A stretch of 64,000 bases of DNA. Source: UBA981 sp942490995. Lineage in GTDB: Bacteria; Pseudomonadota; Gammaproteobacteria; Ga0077536. Below are positions 26,632 to 35,805 of this stretch, piece by piece. Numbering within the stretch: position 1 is the first letter of the stretch; each line of letters starts with the position of its first letter. Both the position numbers and the translations under genes were made by a program. The stretch is taken from the NCBI GenBank assembly GCA_942490995.1, contig CALOBG010000145.1, positions 1 through 64,000 of the forward strand. The letters run 5' to 3'. The notes below the pieces were generated by a model that made no database searches, was not told where the DNA came from, and worked only from the letters and a program-made list of their open reading frames with translations.

Positions 26632-28173
26632 TCAGGGCCGCTTGAGGCGGGCCAGGATCGCGACCGGCGCGAGCAGGCTGGCCGGGTTGCGAAACACGTC
26701 GACAATCTCGAGTTCGTCCGCCACCCGCTCGTAAGGATAGTAGCCCTCGGGGAAGGTCGGGCTGTGTCCCTGGGTCATGAAAACATACTCGCAGCGGCTG
26801 GCGCGCAGCGCCCTAACGAGCTGTTCGCGCGGCGCGGGCCGCGGCATGGCGTAGGCGATCCGGCCGAGATAAAAGCTCGTGACCGAAGGCTTGATCGCGA
26901 GCATGCACGCCGGCGCGGGAAGCAGCCCGCGTGCGCGAATATCGGCCAGCGCCTCGATCACACCACGCTGATAGCCAACGGTTCTGACCGCGGTCGCCGG
27001 ATCGGCAAGAAACCACGCCGTGGTGCGACGATAAGGGCCGTAACCGGGCGCATCGAGCGGCGCACTGATCCGCGCAATGAACAGCACCAGGAACGACAAT
27101 TGCGCGGCCACGATGATGGCGAGGAACAGCGGCAATGCGGCGCGCTCGACGCCGGGGCCGGTTGCCTGTCGAGCGAAATGCCGGACTGCTACGCCGCCCT
27201 GCGCAAACAATACCGGCAGCAGCGGGTAGTAGAACCGCTCGTATTCCGCCGGGTAGGGCCACAACGCGATCAAACCCAGCGCCGCGATCACGTAGTAACC
27301 ATCGAAATGGTGGCGATACGCGCGCAGCACTGCGCCGCCAACTGCCGCGAGCGCGATGATTGCGGGCAGCAGCGCGTCGAACGAAGACTGCTCCGGCTGC
27401 GCGAAACACCAGCTCCATTTTCGCCACATCCATTCCAGGTTCGTAACCAGGCGATTACCGATGCCGGCGTCGCGATACAGTTCAAGCATCGCCGCCACGT
27501 AGCGATCGTCGCCGGACGACCAGGCGATCCAGCCACCCACCGGCAGCAGCACGATGACCAGTGCAAGCCACCTACCAGGCCAACGCTGCTGCAGCACGGT
27601 AACGATGAACGCGAGTACCAATGCGATGCCGAAACTGCGCGTCAGGTACGCTGCGCCGACGCACAGCGCCGCGGCGTACAGGGAACGGCGCGATACGGAT
27701 GCAGCGGCCAGCAGCCACATCGCCAGCAGCGACATCAGCAGGTAAAGGTGCTCGCTATGCAGCTGGATGGTTTCGAGCAGCGTAATCCGGGTGGTGGCGA
27801 AACACGCGACCACAACCGTTGCGCTTATCACGCCGAGTCCGAACCGGCGGCACAACACGAAGGCGACGGCCAGCGCGATCACGACCAGCAGCGCGCTGAC
27901 CGCGTGCGCGACCAGGACTGAATCGCCACCGCCGGTAACAGCCAGGAACAGCGGATAAAGCGGCGGATAAACCGAGCGCGCGGCAAAGTGCGCCGCCACG
28001 TCCGAAGGCGCAGCCCACGGCGACCAATGCCGTGCGGTTAACCAGTACACGGCGTTATCGCCGGAGAAATCCGCCAGCATCGAACTCCAGCCCCACACCA
28101 GCAACGCGCCGCCCACCGCGAGCAGCACCGTCAGGCTGGCGAGCAGTTCAAGCCGCTGGCGCATCGCGTTCAC
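26632..28173 (-). CDS. multi-pass membrane protein, GT39/GT-C glycosyltransferase-like
   Basis: The 513-residue protein starts with a membrane segment and then FSGDNAVYWLTARHW, where D39 could be the GT-C catalytic Asp. Many hydrophobic segments follow, with a soluble C-terminal region of about 130 residues. It resembles dolichyl-phosphate-mannose mannosyltransferase-like proteins. Two possible starts exist, MNAMRQRLE and MRQRLE. The stop lies 8 bases from that of the convergent GT-C-like gene. The two proteins may glycosylate the same envelope polymer. That is inference from position and shared fold. Confidence 0.7.
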   Translation of the reverse strand: MNAMRQRLELLASLTVLLAVGGALLVWGWSSMLADFSGDNAVYWLTARHWSPWAAPSDVAAHFAARSVYPPLYPLFLAVTGGGDSVLVAHAVSALLVVIALAVAFVLCRRFGLGVISATVVVACFATTRITLLETIQLHSEHLYLLMSLLAMWLLAAASVSRRSLYAAALCVGAAYLTRSFGIALVLAFIVTVLQQRWPGRWLALVIVLLPVGGWIAWSSGDDRYVAAMLELYRDAGIGNRLVTNLEWMWRKWSWCFAQPEQSSFDALLPAIIALAAVGGAVLRAYRHHFDGYYVIAALGLIALWPYPAEYERFYYPLLPVLFAQGGVAVRHFARQATGPGVERAALPLFLAIIVAAQLSFLVLFIARISAPLDAPGYGPYRRTTAWFLADPATAVRTVGYQRGVIEALADIRARGLLPAPACMLAIKPSVTSFYLGRIAYAMPRPAPREQLVRALRASRCEYVFMTQGHSPTFPEGYYPYERVADELEIVDVFRNPASLLAPVAILARLKRP

Positions 28174-28218
28174 GGTCGTTGCGACACACGCGGTGCACCA
28201 TCGATACGCATGCCGCGG

Positions 28219-29310
28219 TCAGCCGAGGGTATTGCGTGCTGAGGGAAACTTGTTGATGCCAAGCGCGGCACGGAAATCTTCGCTCTGCGCCACGAAATCA
28301 CCCTCCAGCGGAATGCCGATCGCATTGGCGATGCGGTCATTACGACTGAAGTTTGACGCGATCGACGCAGCGCCGAGTAATCCGGCCGCGCCGAGTTCGC
28401 CAAGCACGGCCTCGCGCGCGTCGGCAAGTCGTTGTTCGTCATTACCGATCACCGCGTCGGCGAACGCGACCAGGATCGCTGCGCCGGCTATGCCGATATC
28501 GATATCCGCATCGACGATGCCACGCAGATCGACGCTCACCCCGTCCGCTTCGGCGCTCGCACGGAGCACCACGCTATGCGAGGTCGTTCAGTAAAAACAG
28601 GCGTGCCGGGCTGAGATCCGCCCGGCAACAACTTCGACCTGCGGCCGGCTCAAGCCTGGAAACAGCGAGTAAGTAAAGTCGAAAAACTTGTCGAGTCCAA
28701 GATACTGCACGTTGCCCGCCGCGATAATACGCCGCGCTTCGGCCGGCACCAGGCTGACGGCGCGGTATATGAACGGCATCATGCCGCCACCGTATATCGC
28801 CTGCGCATCCTCACCACCCTGCTCGCCACCCGGCACGGTCGCCACCCAGGCGCCTTCCATAACCGCACTGCGCGGCCGTTCGTAATCGGGTTCGCCGGCC
28901 CGCGGCGCGGGCAGTGCCCGCGGCAGCAGCCCCAGGCCGCGCGCAAAAATATCCAGATTGACGATCCGCGCGACCAGCGCGACCACTTCGACGTATTCGG
29001 TTTCGCTGGTCCTTACCGCGGCAGCCCGTTGCCAGGTTTCGATGGTCAGGGTGTCGGCGCGCAGCGCCAGTGTTTCGATCAGCGCCAGCAGCGCGCCCGG
29101 CAGTACCGCCGCCGCTTCGATGCGAACATCGGCCGGCTGCGCCGCCTGCACGCCAGCCGCGACCCTCACGGCGCGGGCATGCGCGACCACCGCGCTGCGT
29201 TCCTCGCCGGTCAGCCAACTGCCGGGGGCGGCAAAGCTCGCCAGTTCCTCGCCGTGCACCACGGCGATGCTGGCGGGCACCGGCGTTGCGCTGTCGTCGT
29301 ATAGGGCCAT
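28219..29310 (-). CDS. AhpD/CMD-family peroxidase-like protein with in-frame UGA: candidate selenoprotein (Sec241)
   Basis: AhpD-fold proteins reduce peroxides through a CxxC motif with a proton relay. Here the minus-strand frame runs from MALYDDSAT (GAGGA about 9 bases upstream) for 240 codons. Residues 226-240 read VEVVAGRISARHACFY, then UGA at 28,590-28,588, then TTSHSVVLRAS in the same frame for 122 more residues to 28,219. The pattern C238-F-Y-[UGA]-T-T-S-H is exactly C-x-x-C-x-x-x-H of AhpD, with UGA at the second Cys. A conserved Glu lies 12 residues before C238, as in AhpD. The downstream part (NFSRNDRIANAIGIPLE) also looks like the family. UGA could encode selenocysteine, and a SECIS-like hairpin follows. 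A plain nonsense error (TGC to TGA) is the alternative. Confidence 0.72.
28556..28582 (-). promoter_or_regulatory. candidate bacterial SECIS stem-loop
   Basis: Five bases after the UGA the transcript can fold CTCGCA with TGCGAG (6 bp). Inside, after a one-base bulged U and a three-base bulge, AGC pairs with GCT (3 bp) around a GUGGU apical loop beginning with G. Bacterial SECIS elements need a hairpin just downstream of UGA, with its loop about 16-37 bases away and a G among the first loop bases. Here the loop begins 16 bases after the UGA. GC-rich DNA makes chance stems common, so this is supportive only. Confidence 0.5.
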
Positions 29311-29506
29311 TACGCTGTCCTCGATCATCGTGTGCGTATTTGCACGCGAGGCATACAGTCTCAAAGTTACACCGGTTTGGCCACACCGGCGCGGTGAATA
29401 ACATTGCGACGGCGCGTGCTTTAAGCTGATAGTCGGTTGCCGATGCAAACTCCGGTAATCGGGTTACGCTGACAAACTCGAACCGCGGACGCCACCGGAA
29501 CACGTT

Positions 29507-30346
29507 GTGAACTCAGTACTGATAATCGTCGCGGTTACGGTCGCCCTGCTGGCGGCCGCACCGCTGCGCCGACGCCTGACAGCCTGGCGCCGGCGCCGCA
29601 TCGAGCAGGCACCGCTGCCGATCGCCTGGCGCGCGATCCTCGAACGCGACGTGGCAATCTACCGCCGCCTGCCGGAACAACTGCGCGGACAGCTCGAAAA
29701 CGACATCAAAGTTTTTCTCGCCGAAAAAAAATTCTACGGCCAGCACGACCTCGCGATCACGGACACGATGCGCGTGTTCATCGCCGCCCAGGCGTGCATG
29801 CTGCAGCTCAACCAGGCCGCGCGCTGCTTCCCGAACTTCACCTCGATCATCGTCTACCCCGGCGCGTGGGTGGCACACGATGTCGATCATGACGGGATGC
29901 TCGAGACCAGCCGCGAAGACGTCCGTGCCGGTGAATCCTGGTCAGGCGGCCCGGTGGTGCTGTCGTGGCAGGATGTCGAGCAGGACCTGCGCGAGCCCGA
30001 AGCCGGGCGCAATGTCGTGATGCACGAATTTGCGCACAAGCTCGATGAATTCGACGGCCTGATGGACGGCGCCCCGGTGCTGGCACGGGGACAAACGCGT
30101 AGCTGGCCAGCGGTATTCCTGCGCGAGTACGAACGCCTGCGCGAAGCACTCGAACGCGGTCGTCACACCCTCCTCGACCCCTATGCGGCGTCCGCGCCGG
30201 CGGAATTTTTTGCGGTCGCGGTGGAAACGTTTTTCACCGATTCAGCGGCCCTGAAGGCCGAACACCCGGAGCTTTACGGTGAACTCGCACGGTATTTTGC
30301 CCTCGATCCCGCATCCTGGAGCGGCGCGGGGACGTTCAAGGCATGA
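29507..30346 (+). CDS. mtfA: zinc-dependent peptidase MtfA-like protein
   Basis: MtfA is a gluzincin-type metallopeptidase that in E. coli binds the repressor Mlc and regulates glucose PTS expression. The 279-residue protein has an N-terminal membrane-like segment (VLIIVAVTVALLAAAPL) and the zinc motif H173-E174-F-A-H177 (VVMHEFAHKLDEFDG). Downstream is FFAVAVETFFTD, which supplies a further zinc ligand Glu. Start is GTG at 29,507. It is transcribed divergently from the AhpD-like gene with about 200 bases between them. The role here could differ from E. coli, because Mlc is not in view. Confidence 0.88.
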   Translation: MNSVLIIVAVTVALLAAAPLRRRLTAWRRRRIEQAPLPIAWRAILERDVAIYRRLPEQLRGQLENDIKVFLAEKKFYGQHDLAITDTMRVFIAAQACMLQLNQAARCFPNFTSIIVYPGAWVAHDVDHDGMLETSREDVRAGESWSGGPVVLSWQDVEQDLREPEAGRNVVMHEFAHKLDEFDGLMDGAPVLARGQTRSWPAVFLREYERLREALERGRHTLLDPYAASAPAEFFAVAVETFFTDSAALKAEHPELYGELARYFALDPASWSGAGTFKA

Positions 30347-30434
30347 ATGTTGCGCCGCCACGGCGTTACGCTTTCGCCGCGCCGGTAAACCGGCGAGAAT
30401 CACTGCAACTACTTTGCACCTGGAGACAGCAACG

Positions 30435-31823
30435 ATGCATATCCGCAAATTCGATTTCGAATACAGCCGCCGCATGTTCATGGAGAAGACCGCGCTCGGT
30501 GTTGGCGGCGCCGGCCTGCTCACGGCGCTGTGGCCTGAGATCCTGCGCGCCGGCGACGCCAGCGGCGCCTACCCCGACGAAGTGCTCGACATCGAGGCCT
30601 TTACCAAAGGCCAGGTCAAAATCGGCGACACCATCGATGCCGATAACGTGTTCCTGGTGCAGGACATCATCGATCCGATCACCTATCAGGAAGTCCTGCA
30701 GGACCGGCGCACGTTTTTTATTCAGCCGACTATCAACGAAGTCGAGACCATGTACCCGCCGTTTTTTCTCGACGCTACGCTGCGTAACCAGGGCCAGGCC
30801 AAGTTCGATGCCGACGGCAATGTGTACACCCAGGACGGCCAGCCGTGGATCGGCGGACTGCCTTTCCCGGAGGTCAACAATGCCGATGAGGCAATCGCGA
30901 ATATCACCTTGAGCTGGGGTCGCCACGATTCTGCCATGTACGCCATCCCGGCGGTGACCGTCAATCCTGAAGGTGTCGTGCAGTTCGAGTACGACTGGAT
31001 CTGGGCCGAGCAGCAGTGCACCGGTCTCGTGCATCCCAACGCCGGCGGACCCTACCTCCCCGGGCATGAAGACAAGACCCGCATGCAGTGCATCTGGTTC
31101 ACGCATACCAACGACGTCAAGGGCCACGCCTTCCTCAGCCACTGGCATTACGACCAGCGCGAGATGCCGTCGCTATGGGGCTATCTGCCCAACCTGAAAC
31201 GCGTGCGGCGCTTTCCCGCCAACCAGCGTTTCGAGCCGTATATGCCGGGTATGAACCTGTTCCTGTCCGACGCCTGGTCATCCGGCGATCCGATGCTGAC
31301 CTGGGGCAACTGGAAAATCATTCACCGTGGCCCTTTCCTCGGCTCGACCCATTCGCAGTGGCTGCCGAACAACGACAACTGGATGCCGCCACTGGTCGGC
31401 GGCAACGAAGGCGTGAGTTACTACAACGTCGGCAAATCGCTGATCCCCGAGGTCATCGTGTTCGAGGGCGAGCCGGTCGGTTTCCCCAACGCGCCGGTCA
31501 GCAAGCGCCGCATTTTTCTTGACGTGCGCAACATGGCGCCGATGCAATCGATCACCTTCGATCGCAACGGTGAAGTCTGGAAAGGTCTCGAGGGCGGCGG
31601 CGGCCAGCGCCTTGCCGACGGCCACGAAATGCTCACTTCAGACGGGCGTCCGGAATGGACCTGGTGCTGGGCGATCAGCCATGACGTGCAGAAAAACAAC
31701 GTCACCCGTTTCCACCACGGCAAAACCTGCCGCGGCAACTGGGGTTCGGCCCTCGACCCGCAGGACGTCAACCTGATTGACGAGTATATGACCCAGCAGG
31801 CCCTGCGCCGGCTGGGGATCTGA
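30435..31823 (+). CDS. DUF1329 family protein with Tat signal
   Basis: The 462-residue protein starts with a twin-arginine signal (YSRRMFMEKTALGVGGAGLL, cleavage expected near residue 35), so it is exported folded. The body matches DUF1329, proteins that often sit beside RND exporters and DUF1302 proteins in aromatic or sterol-degradation loci. Recognisable stretches include DAIANITLSWGRHDSAMYA-like DEAIANITLSWGRHDS, KTRMQCIWFTHTNDVKGHAF and RRIFLDVRNMAPMQSI. GGAGA lies upstream of ATG 30,435. The longer frame upstream is excluded, because it would overlap mtfA. The family's activity is not known. Here it is alone, with an RND exporter 6 kb away. Confidence 0.8.
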   Translation: MHIRKFDFEYSRRMFMEKTALGVGGAGLLTALWPEILRAGDASGAYPDEVLDIEAFTKGQVKIGDTIDADNVFLVQDIIDPITYQEVLQDRRTFFIQPTINEVETMYPPFFLDATLRNQGQAKFDADGNVYTQDGQPWIGGLPFPEVNNADEAIANITLSWGRHDSAMYAIPAVTVNPEGVVQFEYDWIWAEQQCTGLVHPNAGGPYLPGHEDKTRMQCIWFTHTNDVKGHAFLSHWHYDQREMPSLWGYLPNLKRVRRFPANQRFEPYMPGMNLFLSDAWSSGDPMLTWGNWKIIHRGPFLGSTHSQWLPNNDNWMPPLVGGNEGVSYYNVGKSLIPEVIVFEGEPVGFPNAPVSKRRIFLDVRNMAPMQSITFDRNGEVWKGLEGGGGQRLADGHEMLTSDGRPEWTWCWAISHDVQKNNVTRFHHGKTCRGNWGSALDPQDVNLIDEYMTQQALRRLGI

Positions 31824-31899
31824 AGGTGCCGTGCGCGGCATCGGCCTCGCGCGGATAACGCTAAATAGGGGTGCGGAATATTGTGGCCCGAGGGCGCTA

Positions 31900-32289
31900 G
31901 TGGCGTGCGGGTCGCGCGTCAGGCGGCCTCGAGCGCAAGCGGGCCAGACGCACGCTCAGACCTATTCGCGGCGGCACCAGCAACTGATTGGGTGCAGTTC
32001 AAGACGCGAGGAGTGAAGTTTACTTGCCGTAAATGAGTGACGAGCAACGCCGAAATGCGCCCAATCAGTCGCTGGCCCTGCGGGTTGGGCCAAAAAAGCC
32101 CGCCTGCTTCGTTACAGCGCTTGGCAATAGAACCACTATTCCCTGCGCACTGCGCCTTGCAGACGAACTTTTTTGGCGCCAATGCCGCCGCGAATAGGTC
32201 TGAGCGTGCGTCCAGCGCAGCGCGAGGGCAGTGAGACCGTGCATGGACGCACGGTCGAACGCTAGCCGGACGCGCGACCCGCACGCCAC
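31900..32289. repeat. 390-bp nested inverted repeat in the DUF1329/aldolase spacer
   Basis: The outer arms are GTGGCGTGCGGGTCGCGCGT (31,900 on) and its near-perfect reverse complement ending at 32,289. Next inside, CGCACGCTCAGACCTATTCG and its complement CGAATAGGTCTGAGCGTGCG match. At the core, ACTGATTGGG and CCCAATCAGT flank about 60 bases. A further hairpin (GCGGG...CCCGC around GGGCCAAAAAAGCCC) sits in the right half. No open frame is plausible. It could be a MITE-like element, a long structured RNA, or a palindromic replication product. The same strand holds no terminator that is clearly separate from it. Confidence 0.75.
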
Positions 32290-32319
32290 GAATCGTGTAC
32301 GAAGTTTTCGCACACTTAA

Positions 32320-33093
32320 TTAGTTGCGGAAACTGGCATCCTTGCGGTCGAGCATGCGCAGCAGCGCTGGCCACGCGAGCTGGTCGAGTTCGCCGGAGGC
32401 CATCAGCAGCTTGCCCTGCTGACGCGACGTTGCCACCGATTCAGCCGAGGGCTGGTGAAAGCGGCCGCTGGCCATCGCCCGCACCTGCATCGAGCACGCC
32501 CGCTCGAGGGTGTAAAGCATCAAAAAACAATCCGACACCGTGGCGCCCACGGCGAGGGTGCCGTGGTTGCGCAGGATCATGAGCTTCTTGTCGCCGATGT
32601 CCCGCACCAGGCGTTCCCGTTCACCGAGATCGAGCGCCACGCCTTCGTATTCGTGGTAGGCGATTTCGTCGTGGATCACCATCGCGGTCTGCGTGATCGG
32701 CAGCAAGCCGTCGGCCATCGCCGCCACCGCCACGCCATCGTCGGTATGGACATGCATGACCGCGCGCGCGTCTTCGCGCGACATGTGGATCGCACTGTGG
32801 ATACAGAACCCGGCCGGGTTCACGTCGTAGCCGTTGGCCATGACGATATTGCCGTCGAGATCGATTTTGACCAGGTTCGAGGCCGTGACCTCGTCGAACA
32901 TCATGCCGTAAGGGTTGATCAGAAAATGATGCTCCGGCCCTGGCACCCGCGCCGACAAATGGGTGAAAATCATGTCGGTCCAGCCGTAATGATCGACCAG
33001 GCGGTAAGCGGCGGCGAGGTCGACCCGCAACTGCCATTCCTCGCTGCTGACCTGGGTGCGAACGTCGTCGGCGGCGTGTAATGCCTGAACCAT
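32320..33093 (-). CDS. class II aldolase/adducin family protein
   Basis: The 257-residue protein carries the class II aldolase fold, in which three histidines bind zinc. It shows HLSARVPGPEHHFLINPYG early, AVMHVHTDDGVAVAAMADGL (the HxH pair) centrally, and LMILRNHGTLAVGATVSD (third His) later. Family members cleave phospho-sugars such as fuculose-1-phosphate, but a large subgroup of unknown function sits in degradation clusters, and this one lacks obvious sugar context. It follows the HsaA-like flavoprotein on the same strand with 60 bases between them, so it may be in one operon. Substrate unknown. Confidence 0.9.
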   Translation of the reverse strand: MVQALHAADDVRTQVSSEEWQLRVDLAAAYRLVDHYGWTDMIFTHLSARVPGPEHHFLINPYGMMFDEVTASNLVKIDLDGNIVMANGYDVNPAGFCIHSAIHMSREDARAVMHVHTDDGVAVAAMADGLLPITQTAMVIHDEIAYHEYEGVALDLGERERLVRDIGDKKLMILRNHGTLAVGATVSDCFLMLYTLERACSMQVRAMASGRFHQPSAESVATSRQQGKLLMASGELDQLAWPALLRMLDRKDASFRN

Positions 33094-33153
33094 GCCTGTC
33101 TCCTGTGCCGGATGCCTGAAGGCCCGCGATCATAACGCGCCGGCGACGCGAGG

Positions 33154-34335
33154 TCAGCCCATCGGCGCCACGTTGTCGAAACCGAGGTGGGTTTTACCCA
33201 GCAATTCGTAGGCGATTTCGCTGACCATCAGGTGCTGCGCGGCGACGTTGATGTCGCGCAGGCAGCGCTGCATCACGCTGTTCTCGAAAATCGCCGCCGC
33301 GCCGGCATGGCGAAACGCCTGGCTGATGATATCGGTCGCTACTTCGGTGCAGAAACACGCGCTGGCACGCAGCTCGAGGGCGAGCTGCGTGCTGGGGACG
33401 CCGCCACCATCTACGATTTCCATGGCCTGCTGATTCAGATCGATGACCAGCAGGCGCGCCGCGCGCAGGCGCAGATCGCCATGTCCGATCAGGCGTTGCA
33501 CCACCGCCCGGTCGGCGACACCAACCGCGTTCGGACCGTAGCCGCGTTTCTTCTCGATCGCGATTCCACGCAGCGTATCCAGCGCCGTGCGCGCCAGGCC
33601 CGTTGCAAACGCCGCGTGTTCATAGGCGACGAACGCCGGAATGCCGAGCCGATACAACCCCTCGCCGCGCCGCGGCGTCTGCTCGACGACGTTCCAGCTC
33701 AGCTCGCGCGGCACAAAAATGTCGTCGACAGAAATATCGGTACTGCCGGTACCGCGCAGACCCAGCACCTGCCAGTTGTTGTGAAGATGAATGACGCTGC
33801 GCGGAAATACCATCATATGCAGCGCCGGGGCGGCAGCCTCGTCCATGCGCACCATGGCGTGGGCGGCGATCCATTCGGCATGCTGTACGCCGCTGGCGAA
33901 CGCCCAGCGACCGCTGAGCCGGTAGCCACCCTCGACCGGCGTCGCCTTACCGGTCGGCATGATCAGGATTGCGCCGCGCGGCATGCGGCCGGCGGCGAAC
34001 ATCTGCTCAATACCGGCATCGGGCAGGAACGCGCCGGGCATGCCGAGGCTGGTCGCCCCGACCATGGCACACCAGGCGGCGGCGGGACTGATGCGGGCAA
34101 CGGCCTCGAGGACTTCGAACTGGGTTACCAGGTCGGCTTCCGCACCACCGAGGACGGCGGGTACTTTCATACTCAGGATCCCGGCCTGGTGCAGCGCGTC
34201 CGAACTCGCGCGCGACAGCTGGGCCTCGCGCTCTTCGCTTTCGATCGCAGCCGCCAGGGTCGGCGCAATCGCGGCGACGTTGGCCAGTAGTTCCGCTCTG
34301 ACGGTGGCGCGGTCACGCCGTTGGACTGCGGCCAT
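33154..34335 (-). CDS. acyl-CoA dehydrogenase-fold flavin monooxygenase (HsaA-like)
   Basis: The 393-residue protein has the acyl-CoA dehydrogenase fold but resembles the class D flavin monooxygenase group (HsaA, HpaB, DszC-like) that uses reduced flavin and oxygen. Motifs include VPAVLGGAEADLVTQFEVLEAVARISPAAAWCAMV, the flavin-binding LSGRWAFASGVQHAEW and the C-terminal LRDINVAAQHLMVSEIAYELLGK. Such oxygenases need a flavin reductase, which is not adjacent. The catalytic base of true acyl-CoA dehydrogenases is not evident. It is likely cotranscribed with the class II aldolase. Role: probably oxygenation or dehydrogenation in a steroid/aromatic route. Confidence 0.85.
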   Translation of the reverse strand: MAAVQRRDRATVRAELLANVAAIAPTLAAAIESEEREAQLSRASSDALHQAGILSMKVPAVLGGAEADLVTQFEVLEAVARISPAAAWCAMVGATSLGMPGAFLPDAGIEQMFAAGRMPRGAILIMPTGKATPVEGGYRLSGRWAFASGVQHAEWIAAHAMVRMDEAAAPALHMMVFPRSVIHLHNNWQVLGLRGTGSTDISVDDIFVPRELSWNVVEQTPRRGEGLYRLGIPAFVAYEHAAFATGLARTALDTLRGIAIEKKRGYGPNAVGVADRAVVQRLIGHGDLRLRAARLLVIDLNQQAMEIVDGGGVPSTQLALELRASACFCTEVATDIISQAFRHAGAAAIFENSVMQRCLRDINVAAQHLMVSEIAYELLGKTHLGFDNVAPMG

Positions 34336-34476
34336 AGGCTGCTCCGAGTAGTTGGTGGGCGGTGATGCTCAGGCTATCGTAGCGTCCGCACGACGCGGGC
34401 GTCGATAGCAACCCGCTTGCTCGCTGTTCGCTGCATCGCGACAATGCCGAGGACGTTCAACACAACCAGCAGCCCC

Positions 34477-35319
34477 ATGCTTGCATACCGCCACCTGTTT
34501 CACGCCGGCAGCGCGGCGGACGTCTTCAAACACGTCATCCTGACCCGCCTGCTCGACCATCTGTGTGCCAATCCAAAGCCATGGTGTTACCTCGATACCC
34601 ATGCCGGTATCGCGGACTATGATCTGGAACATGAATGGGCACGCAAAAATGCCGAGTACCGTGACGGTATCGTGCGCCTGCTCGCCGCCGGCGATCCCCC
34701 GCCGGCAATCGCCGCCTATCTGGACCTCGTGCGCGCCGCCAATGCCGGACCGGCACTGCGCCATTACCCGGGCTCGCCGGCGCTGGCGCGCTGTTTCCTG
34801 CGCGCCGGCGACCGCATGGTATTGGGCGAACTCAATCCCGAGGACCACGCCATCCTTGCCGCCCGCTTCCGTCGTGATCGCGCGGTTGAGGTCCATGAGA
34901 TCGATGCCTACCGAGGGTTGAAAGCGTTCCTCCCGCCAGCCGAACGGCGCGGCCTGGTCCTGATCGACCCGCCCTTCGACCGCGCGCAGGAATTCGAACA
35001 CCTGGCGAGCGCCATCGGCATCGCGCACAAACGCTGGGCCAGCGGCATGTATGCGATCTGGTACCCGCTCATGGGAAGGTCTGAAATCGAACGTTTCGAG
35101 CGCAGCGTGCAGGCTACCGGCATCCGCAAGATCCTGCGCCTGGAACTGGCGCTGCGGCCCCACGACTGGACCAGCAGTCTGCGCGGCAGCGCGCTGCTCA
35201 TCATCAACCCGCCCTGGCGCCTTGACGAACAGGCGCCGGCGCTGCTGGCGTGGCTGTGGCAGACCTTGTCGCCGAACGCCGCCGGTGGTTGGCGGGTCGA
35301 GTGGCTGGTGCCTGAATAG
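34477..35319 (+). CDS. rlmJ: 23S rRNA (adenine(2030)-N6)-methyltransferase
   Basis: RlmJ methylates A2030 of 23S rRNA with S-adenosylmethionine. The 280-residue protein begins MLAYRHLFHAGSAADVFKH, the characteristic RlmJ start, with the SAM-binding YLDTHAGIADYDL region and the catalytic DPPF motif (GLVLIDPPFDRAQEFE). Length fits the family. The start at 34,477 is preferred to an upstream in-frame ATG because MLAYRH is conserved. It is a monocistronic housekeeping gene between the divergent HsaA-like gene and the EVE-domain gene. Confidence 0.95.
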   Translation: MLAYRHLFHAGSAADVFKHVILTRLLDHLCANPKPWCYLDTHAGIADYDLEHEWARKNAEYRDGIVRLLAAGDPPPAIAAYLDLVRAANAGPALRHYPGSPALARCFLRAGDRMVLGELNPEDHAILAARFRRDRAVEVHEIDAYRGLKAFLPPAERRGLVLIDPPFDRAQEFEHLASAIGIAHKRWASGMYAIWYPLMGRSEIERFERSVQATGIRKILRLELALRPHDWTSSLRGSALLIINPPWRLDEQAPALLAWLWQTLSPNAAGGWRVEWLVPE

Positions 35320-35391
35320 CGCGGCGACGCCCGTTATACTGGCTGCCACCCGCATACTGAAAGATCATCCACTGCGCGAGCGGAACTGGTC

Positions 35392-35805
35392 ATGCACTAC
35401 TGGCTGCTCAAAACTGAACCCGCGACCTTTTCATGGCAGGATCTGGTGGCGCGCGGCGCCAGGGGCGAACCCTGGGACGGCGTGCGTAATCACCAGGCGG
35501 CAGGTTTCCTGCGCGCCATGGCGGTCGGCGACCAGGCCTACATCTACCACTCCGGCAAGGCGCGCAGCGTGGTCGGCACCGCGCTCATTACGCGCAGCGC
35601 ATACCCCGATCCCGGCGATGCCAGCGGCCGTTTCGTGGCCGTCACGGTCCGTGCTCTCGAGGCACTGCCGCGCGCAGTGACCCTGGCCGAAATCAAAGCC
35701 GATCAGAAGCTCGAAGACCTGCTGCTGGTGCGCCACTCGCGACTGTCGGTGATGCCGGTCAATGCCGCGGCGTGGCGGCGTATCCTGCGGCTCGCCGAGC
35801 AATGA
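35392..35805 (+). CDS. EVE-domain protein
   Basis: EVE domains (PUA-like fold) bind modified bases in DNA or RNA. The 137-residue protein matches the stand-alone family: HYWLLKTEPATFSWQDL, PWDGVRNHQAAGFLRAM, DQAYIYHSGKARSVVGTA and VRALEALPRAVTLAEIKAD. The VRNHQAA and YHS residues form the base-binding pocket in characterised members. It may read modified nucleotides in tRNA or DNA. Its stop overlaps the start of the next gene (ATGA), so they are translationally coupled. Confidence 0.93.
   Translation: MHYWLLKTEPATFSWQDLVARGARGEPWDGVRNHQAAGFLRAMAVGDQAYIYHSGKARSVVGTALITRSAYPDPGDASGRFVAVTVRALEALPRAVTLAEIKADQKLEDLLLVRHSRLSVMPVNAAAWRRILRLAEQ

Noticed and set aside
28588..28590. treating the AhpD-like gene as two separate genes
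   Set aside because: Both parts are in the same frame without a gap, and the active-site motif spans the stop. Two adjacent genes would be a coincidence.
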